This document shows, in pieces, positions 31,924 through 43,900 of a stretch of DNA of 64,000 nucleotides. The notes under the pieces were generated by a model. The model made no database searches. It was not told the DNA's origin and saw only the letters and a list, made by a program, of their open reading frames with translations. This DNA is from Protonemura montana (Eukaryota > Arthropoda > Insecta > Plecoptera > Nemouridae). The translations under genes and the position numbers were made by a program. The first letter of the stretch is position 1; every line of letters starts with the position of its first letter. The DNA is taken from positions 3,014,001-3,078,000 of the forward strand of contig OX387608.1 of NCBI GenBank assembly GCA_947568835.1. The letters run 5' to 3'.

Positions 31924-34900
31924 TCAATGGTTGCCGTTGACGACAGACCCGACGGCTTCATCCCCTTGCCCGATGATCTTCACTTCGACCTGGGTCTTTC
32001 CGTCGACCCCCGATACCACGCCCTGTCCGACCTCGAAGTCGAGCCCGAAGTCCATCGAGACGTTGCACGAGATGCTCCCCGGCACGATCCGTTCGCCGTG
32101 TCGCAGCCGAGTCGGCGTGGTTACCGGGACGTCTGGGCTCGTTGCCGGGCAACTGCGAGGCCGCTCGATCGCCGGCACGAACTCTGGGGACGGAGACCGC
32201 GGAGCCTCGAGCTCGGAGCAAACGTCACCGGGACCCGGCATCGACATCGCTAGTTCTTCCTCGGACAAGCCGCGGCAGATGGAGCCGGGCACGATCCGGT
32301 TCTCCGGGCGGGATATCGCCTTGACCGCAACAGCGACTTCCGTTTCTTCTTCGACTTCCTCTACTTTGGCACCTTGCTTGGCATCTACCTGACTCTCCCC
32401 AACACTGGCATCCACCTGACTCTCTTCGGCACTGGCATCCACCTGACTCTCTTCGGCACTGGCATCCACCTCATTATCCCCTTTGGCACTCTCATAAGAA
32501 TCGTCGGACGCCTCCAGCGTTTCCACCGACGGGAACACGGGCGGCAAGACGGTGCCCACATCGTCCTTCTCTAGCTCGGAGTCCTCATGGTTGGTCTCTG
32601 GACCCTCGCCTGGAAACTCCGGCGCAGACACAATCGCAGTGTCGCCACTTTCTTCTTCGGCAAACTTCTCCACATCCTCTGATTGGAGCTCGCTACCTTC
32701 GCCAGCTTCCTCAAAGTCTGGCAACTCCGGAGCAGACACGAACCCAGTTTCCCCCTTTTCTTCTTCGTCGTCAACTGTCTCTTCAATACCCGCAACTTGG
32801 AGCTCGATTTCCTGAACAGCCTGATCATTTGATTCCAGCTCAATCACTCCACCAGCCTCCTCTGAATCATGGTCGATTATTTCCACCGCCTTCTTCTCTG
32901 AATCAAGGTCGATTATTTCCACCGCCTTCTTCTCTGAATCATGGTCGATTATTTCCACCGCCTTCTTCTCTGAATCAAGGTTGAAAACTTCCACTGCCTT
33001 CCCCCCCGTCGCCTCTGATAGGTTCAAGAGCGTCTCGCTGACCTTCTTCCCGTCGCAGCGTAACTCAACCTGGACAGGGTCAGCAAACTCGAGGACCTCG
33101 ACAACGAAGCTGGCTTCGGTCGTCATGTCAACGAACAGCTCTGCAGCGGCGGCAGAGAACCGTGCCCCACCTAGCAGGGAGCAGCGCTTGGCGACCGGTG
33201 GCGGCACCAGCAGGTCTTCGGGAAGAGCTCTCAGCTCGGTGGCGACGGCGCTGTTGCCGAAGTCAATGAAGAACACCTGCGACAGAATCATTCAAGCGTT
33301 CAGCTCGGGAAGGTTCTAATTGAAAGGGGCACACGACAAGTTTTTTTTTGCTCCATGTGACAGGTTTTGAGCCCAACTGTGATGGTAAATTACAAATGAA
33401 AGTCGCTGGATCTATGTCACTTGCAATAAAAATAAAAATTAAACAAAACTTTTACGACAAGACTGAACCATCCTGCTATGGGGTCATTCCATATCAAGAA
33501 CGTACACTCAAAACCTTCACTAACTCAGAATTTGACGAAATTTTCAGCAGGTTTATAACACCAGTAATAAAAACCCCGTTAAAAATGTTTTTGCCCTACC
33601 CCTAGCGGTTTGCCCGTGGCAGGGGAGGGAAAAACCAAATATTTTACTTTTTGCCCCGCACGGCCATTTACTATATTCACTTCAGTGTTTCAACAATTAA
33701 ACTTAAAAGAATGGGACTAGTTCTGAAATGATAATCGTGCTTTAATTAACAAGAAAAAATACATTAATTGCTTACTTATCAAGTTAAGGGGTGGAAAAAT
33801 TCCACCCTTAAATTGAACCTTTAATAACTCAAATTTTTTTTTCTATGTTTTTTTTTCAAGCATCTCCTGCTTATTCTCTCCTTATAAAAATAAGATGAAT
33901 CATTGCCAGCCATAAGATCAGAAGTTATGATTTTTTATTGTATAGATGTGTGCATTTAGTTGTGTTTCTACACGTCTATTTGCATGGTCCATACAAATCA
34001 CCCGTAAATTGATTGGTTATATAATTTATCAAATTTTAAATTGTTTGTGCTTCGAAGATTTTTTTACTCACTTATTTTTTCGTGTTATTCGGACGTATCA
34101 CTCTTGAAAATCCAACTTTTAAAAATACTATTTCCTTATCAGGAAATGTGTCCTTGAATTGGCTACAAAGCTATTGGCTATTGTCTTTAAGGTTTGAGAG
34201 TACAAGCCTTTTCTGGATTTGCACTCGAGTGCCACTCGCCTCCTTGACGGAAACATAGACAAAATTGCAGGCCTCATCCTCAACAAACACACACAAAAGC
34301 ACTTCTAAATTCATACAATTCATTCACTCGGAACTTTCTAAAGCTCCCGGTGGCCGTGCCAAAGTATCTCTTAATAAACTCGACCGTGTGTTCAAAAAGA
34401 ATGTTTCTTACAAGCTCTTGTGTGGAGTGCAGAGAATTATGGCAGGAGACACTTATGATTTTGGAGAAGATGGTTCGTTCCCCACTCAAATTTGCAATTT
34501 AAAATATGCCCCAGTGACGTCATGTGACGTTGAAAGATCGTTCTCCTCGTATAAAATCATTCTATCAGATGGGCGGCATCGATTAAAGTCGCTTAATATT
34601 AATAATATAATGATGAACATAAAGAAATTCATGATTTTTTTATCTGCTAATCCACATTTTGCATGTTTCGAGGTTTTATTTTGCCTAACAATTGTATCCC
34701 TAGCAACAGTGTTTACCTGCGTCCCCTCTCCGCTGGCGCCGGTGATCTTTGCGCGATACCACGCCTCGTCGTCGACGAACTTTGCGGCGCAAAGCGCGCC
34801 GACCGAGTCGACGAGCATCGGGTCAAAGTCGGCGGCTTCCGTCATGCGCTCGGTCATAGCCTCGAGCTGGAACGTAGCGCTCTGGTATTGCACGTAGAAG

Positions 34901-37900
34901 TCCGCCGGCGAGATCACGTGGCTGACAAACACGGTGTTGGGGTCGTAATACTCTATGACCAGCGCCTCCTCGGTCAGGCACTGGAACACGCTCTTGTTGT
35001 CTCCCACCGCCAGGTCGATCACATTGCCTGGACAACAGATAAACAAAGGAGGTCGTCAAACTCGGTGGCTTTTAGCACACAATATTGTCGGCCCCAAAAA
35101 GTTGCTTGGATTTCTTTGGTCTACTTTATAGACCCTTTGGTTACATACACAAGACAAACAAAATAACGACAGAATTTGACACGTTCGCCCCCAAGTCTCG
35201 GTCAATATGAACCTGCTCCGAGAGCAAGTCGTGTTTTAAAAATTTACACTAAAATTGCTATCTGTTTTACGTTGTAGAATGCTCGTGGATATTGTCAATT
35301 TTTTAAATTATTTTGACATCTATTTATTTATTCTCGGTGTCAATACATCGAGTAAACATGCCGTATAAAAATAAAAAGAATAAACAAATACCCACATTAG
35401 CTCCGCTTGTGTGTAGGAAAGGAAATTATATGTATTATTATTTTATTTTTTTCTTTTCTTTTTTTTTAAGATGTTTCACCTAATGCATACAAAATAGTAA
35501 CACAAATAATAAAAGAAAATCAAAATAGAAACAAAAATTGTAAAAGACTCTTTCTAAATGTCCAGGTTAAAGACGTTTGCCAATGACTTGGCAAAACAAT
35601 TGACATCATCCAACATAAAGAACTACAGACAAACGAGCCCGTGGTCGTCTCCACGGTAACTCACCCTCCTTCACGACGGTCGCTTGGAGAGGATTGTTGT
35701 CCGTGGAAATCAGCGCCTGGATTCTATTGGTCACGTCCGAGCCGAACTCTCGATCGATGGGCGATACGTTGAGTTCGCATCGCGACGCAAATCTCTCCAC
35801 GTTGGCAAGCCTGGGCGGCAGCCGCTTCAACGGCTTCGTGAGAATGTTCACCACGTCCGTGTTGCCGTAGTCGACAAAACGAACCGTCACCGCCGAGTCG
35901 TTGGCGACCAGCACTTCGGCGCGATACCTGTCGCACACACTCGACATTAGATCACGGATAACCTCGAAACACGGTACACATTTCTGTGCTAATCAGACGC
36001 GGCCTTTTTGCGAGTGTATTTGATGAAAATGACAGATCTCCAAGGAGTAGAACCATGAGGCTGTTAATTCTCACAGTCACTCTGATTCTAGTGACGCTAT
36101 ATCACGTCACAACCTGTCAATCTCGAATAACTCAAATTTGACGTTAAATGCGTTTTATTTTAGTTGAAATCTTATTTAAATTGCAAACGCTTGCAATGCG
36201 CGGGGTATTTTATTATTATGAACACTTTAACCGTCTCAAAAATTGATGCCCAAACGGGGACTCGAACCCCGAACTCCACCTATCGCAGGTGATGCTCTAA
36301 CCAATTGAGCTACTTGGACCCCGGCTTTTTCAGACTCTACTCTCACTGTTCCATCAGAACTGATGCTCTTTCGATTGTCTCCTGATTAACATCAAAATCT
36401 GCTGCGGCTCATCAGTAAACGAAGCGCAGAGAATGTCAAAGCAAGCTATGATGGTTTTTAGACTCATGTCTACTCGATTTATCCTTAGCACACGTTTTAA
36501 GAAAAACTATTTGAACTGGATTTTGAATTCTAAGTAAAGCCCTTTACTTAGCATTCAAAACCCATTACTAGAGCCACGATTATATGGTGATGCGCGAAAT
36601 CGCGAATTGTTCTTATCTCTTGTTATTCTTACAAATGAGAGCGATTCATTGACTTCCCAACTCAAATATGTAAGAAGGTCATGGCGACATAACGCGAAAT
36701 TCACGAAAAATCATCCATAACACCGAAATCATCCATAACACCGAAATCAACCATTTCCCGCGAAATCATCGCGAAATGAGCCTTTTCCCATCCAAGTATC
36801 TTAAATTTCAGATAATCTGTTCTTTTTTCATTTTTATCAAGCCACATATCACGGAAAATAAATAAACAAACAAAATAACCCATTTCACTAAATTGTGTGT
36901 ATTTTGCGAAATATCCACTAATTTCCATTCAAAAAATTTTAAATGTTTATTTTATCTCTCTAAACACACATTTCCATGAATTTGTCAGATTATTTCCCCC
37001 AGTCTTGTTGTCAGGTCTGTTTCTCATCAAATGCTGTCAACATTCCTAAGCTTAGGGGGTAGAAGTAGTGGGGCAAAATGTTTGCTGTAGGAAACTATTG
37101 CCATTGGTTGGCTGAATCTTCCCCTCCTTGCCATGTGAGCACCAGCATCACATGCATTCAGTCTATATAGAGATTAGCTGGGATTTCAAATTTCAATGGG
37201 GTGTAATAAATCTTTGACTTTTGAGGATCAAACAAAGCAACTCTTTGTGAGTGATGGATCTATTTTCATGTGTGGAATCTGGAACACCAGACTTGTCTGG
37301 GAGAAAAAAGACAATCTTGCAAAGTATGTTGTTAGTACCAGGCAGTGGGTCTAATTCAAATTCTAATGGACATAAAAATCTCAAACCCCTCACTGACAAA
37401 CTTTTTAGTTTTAAACTCTTTTTGGAAAATTAGTGTTACAAATAGGAGCTAATTGAAATTAATTTAATTTTGCATCAATAATAATAAAAACATGGAGCTT
37501 ATATGGATACATTTTTCTTGTGTCTTATTTGTTTTGTAGTTTTCTTGTGGCGTAACAATGTATTTTATGAAACATAAAGGTATTAGCTACATTTTAAAGG
37601 AACTTATTGAACAGAAACACTATGTTTAACTATTCTTCTTTTTTTCGTCACCTATGTCCGAAATCTGCTATAGACATGAAATTCTGTACTTTTTCCATAA
37701 CACCGCCATAACACCGAAATCCAAAAAGCTTACCACGAAATTAAAGAAATCATAACACCATAAAATCTTGGCTCTACCCATTACAAATAGTTTTTCTTGT
37801 CAAAGCAAGCTCGTTGCACATACCACGACTCATCCTCGGAGAAGATGGCAGCGGCAAGGTCGCCGACGACCGGCACAGTGATGTCGTTGAGTCCGTCGGC

Positions 37901-40900
37901 AGCGAGCTGCAGCTTCTCCTGGAGCTGCTCGATGGCGTCCACGTTGGACTCGAGCTGGATCCAGAGGTCACGTGGACCTCCGACGTGGGACACAAACACG
38001 GGCAACACGAGACCCGGCACAAGCTTCGGGGATCGAGTCAACTTCTCACGCGCCTGCAACATAGACGAGCTCTAGCTGTGATAATAACAGTGACAAATTA
38101 AGATGAAATCTTATTTAAATTGCAAACGCTTGCAATGCGCGGGGTATTTTCTTATTATGAACACTACAACGGTTTAAGACGTTTATAGTGTCATATTAAC
38201 GACTTATGCGATGGTATTGGCACTCACGTTGGCGAACGGGTAGTCCGGAACGAGCTCGAACCCGAGTTCCACGAGCGAGTCGCTGAAAGTCTCTCTCTCG
38301 TGGAACAGCTCCGCCAGCCAGTGAGCTCCGCACGCGGGACTCCTGGCAAACGCGGCGACGTACGTAACCTCGGCTGTCATGGCAACCAAGTCAACGTTGC
38401 GTTCTGCGGCCAGCAACGGCAGTCGGACGTGGACGGCGTACTCATGCTGAGACATGAAGCGTGCATCCAACGTTCGCACGTGCTCGGTCGGGACCTGGAT
38501 GGTTTAGTTCACTATTACAGTAGTTGTTACACATTGTGGGGCATAGGATCTACACTAGGATTAATTTGAGTTTGCCACTTTCTGGGGTGCTTGTACCAAC
38601 CTAGAAAACATGACACCATGATGCTACTGTTTACTATCAGATTTAAAAGCAAAAAAATAATGTTTTTCTTTGGTTGAAACATTTAATAATTTCAGGAAAA
38701 CAAAATATTTAATGAAAAACAATAAATGTTAATCAACCAAAGTTAAAATTAATATATTTTGGATTACTTTCAACTTTTATCAGGTTTTGGCAGGAAACCA
38801 AGCTTGCAAACTGCTTTTTGGCAGCCATTGCTAGAATGCCCTAGTGTACGGTAGGTATTTAGCAGAAGCCATTAGGACTTTTAGTTTTGCATTTAAGTTC
38901 TTATTTTTCAATAGAATTAATTTCACGTAAATAAAATAATAAATTCACAAAGAATTTAAGTGCATGATGCATTGTTTGGTCATAATTTTCTGGTTATTTT
39001 CAAACTCCCCAGTGAAGACTGGCTTTATTTTGCATTCTAAAGTTGGCAATGTGTAGTCAGAGTCCACCAGGTTGTGGCAAGGTAAGGCTAACATAACTGT
39101 ATTGTTATTGTTGCCGAGCTTAACTTACGTCCTCCATGTTGCCGTAGTCCAGGAATCGCACGCTGATCGAGTCTCCTCCATCGCTCGATCGCTCAAGCAC
39201 GATCGCTCGATACCACTGCTCGTCGACAGCGCGGGCCGCACAGAGAGATCCAACCTCCGCCGAGGCAAGCGGCAGACCAGACTCCTCCTCCTGGCAACCA
39301 ACAAAAACATGCCGTCAGTAAACGCAGGTTTGTGCAGAATATTGGAGAGCAGTTTTGACAACGGGCCGCGGGTCTAAAGACATCGGGAAATGAGTGGAAG
39401 ACGATGAACTCAATGGAGTTCGATCTCTTCAACCGCTTTGTTGAACAATACTGGTCAATGCTTGGCGGTCACCCATCCAGTTCATAGCCCAGCTCAGAGT
39501 TGCTCGGTGCTATGGAGATCTCATGAGTATTAGCCATCAAACCATTTGGTCGATTATATACTGCAAACGTTCCATCCTAGATTACAAAACCTTGGTGAAG
39601 AGAAGCAGTGCTAAGTTCCCCTTGCTATTCTAGCTTTTACCTCTTATTTCATTTATTTATTAATTACCATAAAACATTTTAACAAAATGTTGAGAGGATA
39701 TCGCCCTCATAAATGATCACATAATAACAGGTCAATAAGAATAAAATAACAAATAATTATTTTTAGTCAAACAGTCATTCACATTAAAAAACCAATTTGT
39801 AACCAGGAATTTGTGCAAGCCTGATTTGAACTTAGATAGTGAGTCACTTAATTTGACATAAATTAGCTTGTTAAAAATGGTCGGGCACGCTCCACCGATC
39901 TGTTGGATGAACTCAGTCGTTCTATATTTATTAACAAATATATCAAGTGCGTGCCTGGTATTGTGGTCGAGAATATCTCTATTTAAAATGATATCCGTCT
40001 TGTTTTTGTGTACATATAATGCACAGTCATAAATATACTGGGAGAATAGAGGTAAAACTTTATATTTGATAAAGTAAGGTCATGCGCTGGTTTGACCTCC
40101 GACTCTGGCTACTATTCTTATGGCTCTCTTTTAAAATCCAAAAATTCTTTGAGCCTGGGTTAAGTTACCCCAGAATATTAACCGATACTTCATGACCGAG
40201 TGGAAGTAGGCGTAATAAACCATAAGTACAGACTCTAAGTTAGCCTCTTATGATGGATGGCGTTAAAGTCCCACAATTAGCGTAGCAATAAGCTTGAGCA
40301 AGATCTAGAATCAGATATGTTTAACTCGGGCCTTCTCTCGACTCCTGTACCTCATAGAATGTGTAGAGCTCTCCCAGCAGGTCGGCCAGCTGGTCAGCTT
40401 CGCTGGACTTCTGCAGCCAGACGTTGTGAACGTCGTCTGCGTGAGACACAAACACAGCAACGTGCTGCGCCACCATCGGCAGCGAGCGCAGCGTGCCGGT
40501 ACTCGGTGGGCAGTCGCTGATACTGGCCACCAGGGGCTGGGCGGAGCCATCCAAGTTGAACATATGCACCGAGAGTCTGGGGAGAGACCGGCTGCTCGTT
40601 ACATTTTTCCGACGTATCATTTATGACACAGCACTTATCAACTCGGCTTTTAATTTACCATTCTGCTCGGTCATTTTGTTTAAGACATTTTTTCAGTTTT
40701 GGTATTAAGTGGAGTCACTGTCGTTTGAAATTTTGATATTTCGTGTAGGTTACTCGCTTTTGAGACTTTTCGTGCTCAAAAGATCTCTATCAATTTTGAT
40801 CTCAACGATTGATATACACGAAACGATTTTCAAAAGCGAGTACCTAGAACCTGCACCCTCAACGATTCTGCTCATTGTCATTTTGTTTTAGAAATGTTTT

Positions 40901-43900
40901 CTGTTTGGGTACTAGGACTGACCACAAAATGGCATCAACAGCATCTGTCTCATCAAGTTAGGTGCTTTCCTATCCTGAACTTGTGCTAGAAAGTAAAAAT
41001 ATCGACAACATATTTCATTTTGATCTAGCTCCGGTGACTTTACAGGAGGTATTCTTGTTTAAATATGCTTAAAATTGATTTCTCTCCTCAAAAGGATACA
41101 CAATTTCAGAGACAGCATCAGCGTTCACAACTGGTCACCTCATGAAAGTCGATTGAAACTCACCTCCCCTCGAGGAATGCAGTGACCGTGATGAGGACAT
41201 TGTGCCCCTCGACTGCAGTCTTGAAAGCATCCTCGACGTCAGGCTCCAAGTCTGCGCTGGCAGAGCCAACCAGCGCACACTCAACAGCCTGCGCGGGGAG
41301 CACGGCCAGAGCATCGGGCATCGCCAGCATCTGAGCAGGGATCCACGTTAAAACCCAGACGTCTCCGGTTCGCATGAGGTTAGGTTCGTCCATGAGAAAA
41401 AAACTAGTAAACCAATAGAACCAATTGAACTAAGAGCAACCGTCTGCCTCTCACTGGTAGTACATTTGCACTCAAATAGTTCCCACCAACAATGTCCTGA
41501 TCTCAATTACTGCCCAAAATAGACGTGTATTATCACGCTGGACCACAAGAAACTGAATCAATAGTAGACCAGCTACTAGCAGCACAAAACTTCAGCGGTG
41601 GTTTAGCTTTTCTTTGAAGAAATCCAACTTAAGAGTGCATCTAGCCCAGGTTACGACCAGAGCTGCAAGTGGTTTCGGAAAGGATGTTGCTATGAAGATG
41701 AAGATGCAGTTGGAAATTTACGGAAGGTAAAGTTTGGCAAGTAATCTGTGGTTGCTCAGTACCACTTTGGTTAGGTTGGATGACGTAGAGATGATTCTAA
41801 GATCCCTGTAAGTTGGATGACGTAGAGATGAGTCTAAGATCCATGTAATTTGGCGGTGTACCTTGTCTGCAGTGACCTCATCACCGTCTCCGTAGTCGAG
41901 GAACGTGACGAAGATCCCGGCGGTCCCCGTGCAGTCCACGATACGAGCTCGGTACCACTGTGTTCCGTCCGCGGACGCGATGCACATGCGGTCCACCTGC
42001 ACTTCTGCGGCCGGGAACGCTCGCTTGTTCTGCAACACACCAGCAATATTTTCAAGACACTCACTCGCTGGTCTTTCATTTAGAAGCCTCGAGAGAAGCT
42101 GATGATCAACTCGTACAACTTTCGTCTTCTCTTTTTTATGTGAAATAGGTTTAAAGAGCGGTGAAGACTGAAAAAGAGAGGGAGCGTAACTTACAGGACA
42201 AGCACTTATTGCACTTGCCAAAAATTATAATGTTTGAACACGTATTGAAGCTTATAGCGTTAGGGGTCAGAAAAACCCAGCAATCTCGTTCATGTTTCTA
42301 GCAGTGTATTCCACCTCGGTGGGACAGGAACAAATAACATTCCTGTCCCTCAATACCGAAGATGTAATCCTTGCTTTCTGTCCAGTTTGACACCCAGCCA
42401 GCGATGGTATGAGCTGGCCAGCAACACAAAGACAGGGCCACATTGCCACTCCATTTTGTAACCAAATGTTCTGTTGTAACCAAGAACCATTGCCAAGAAG
42501 CTGAGCATCAGACAAATTGGTTCAATGACAAAAGGGATTTCTAAAGGATAATTTATTATTATGAACAATATAACCATCTCAAAAAATTGAGGCCCAAACG
42601 GGGACTCGAACCCCGATCTCCACCTGTCGCGGGTGTTGCTCTAACCCATTGAGCTATTTGGATACTGGCTTTTTGAGACACAGCCTCTTGGTTCTACTCC
42701 TTGGAGATCCGTCATTCTCATCAAATACACTAAAATTGTCTCAAAAGGCAGTGTCCAAGTAACTCAATTGGTTAGAGCAACACCCGTAACAGGTGGAGAT
42801 CAGGGTTCAAGTCCCTGTTGAGGCATCAATTTTTGAGAATTGATAATTGACAAGACAATTTTCTCAAAATTGTCAGGACTGCTCTAACCCTTGAAAAAGT
42901 AACTAGTGTTGTTCTTTACTTAGCATTAAAACCCCTGTTGAAATAGTTTTTGTGGATTTTTGATCCGGTTTTAGTGTTCATAATAATAAAACAACCCGGC
43001 GCATTACAAGCGTTTGCAATTTAAATCAGATTTTATCTAAATTCTAAAGGAATGTATTTCACCTCGGTGGGACAGGAACAAAGAACATTCCTGTCCCTCA
43101 ATACCGAAGATGTAATCCTTGCTTTCTGTCCAGTTTGACACCCAGCCAGCGATGGTATGAGCTGGCCAGCAACACAAAGACAGGGCCACATTGCCACTCC
43201 ATTTTGTAACCAAACATTATGTTGTATCAAAGAACCATTGCCAAGAAGCTGAGCATCAGACAAATTGGTTCAATGACAGAAGGGATTTTTAAAAGATAAT
43301 TTATTATTATGAACAATAAAACCATCTCAAAAAATTGACGCCCAAACGGGGACTCGAACCCCGATCTCCACCTGTCGCGGGTGTTGCTCTAACCCATTGA
43401 GCTATTTGGATACTAGCTTTTTGAGACACAGCCTCTTGGTTCTACTCCTTGGAGATCCGTCATTCTCATCAAATACACTAAAATTGTCTCCAAAAGCCAG
43501 TGTCCAAGTAACTCGATGGGTTAGATCAACACCTGCGACAGGTGGAGATCGGGGTTCAAGTAGCTCAATTGGTTAGAGCAACACCCGCAACAGGTGGAGA
43601 TCAGGGTTCAAGTCCCCGTTGGGGCATCAATTTTTGAGAATTGATAATTGACGAGACAATTTTGAGAAAATTGTCAGGACTGCTCTAACCCTTGAAAAAG
43701 TATATATGTTACGAATCATTGGGAAATTTTGTTGTCCTTTACTTAGCATTAAAACCCCAGTTGAAATAGTTTTTGTTGATTTTTGATACGGTTTTAGTGT
43801 TCATAATAATAAAACAACCCGGCGCATTGCAAGCGTTTGCAATTTAAATAAGATTTTATCTAAGTTCTAAAGGAGTGTATTTCACCTCGGTGGGACAGGA

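Noticed and set aside
32250-33300. Plus-strand ORFs opposite the Tudor-gene last exon
   Set aside because: Ser/Thr-rich shadows of the acidic minus-strand repeats.
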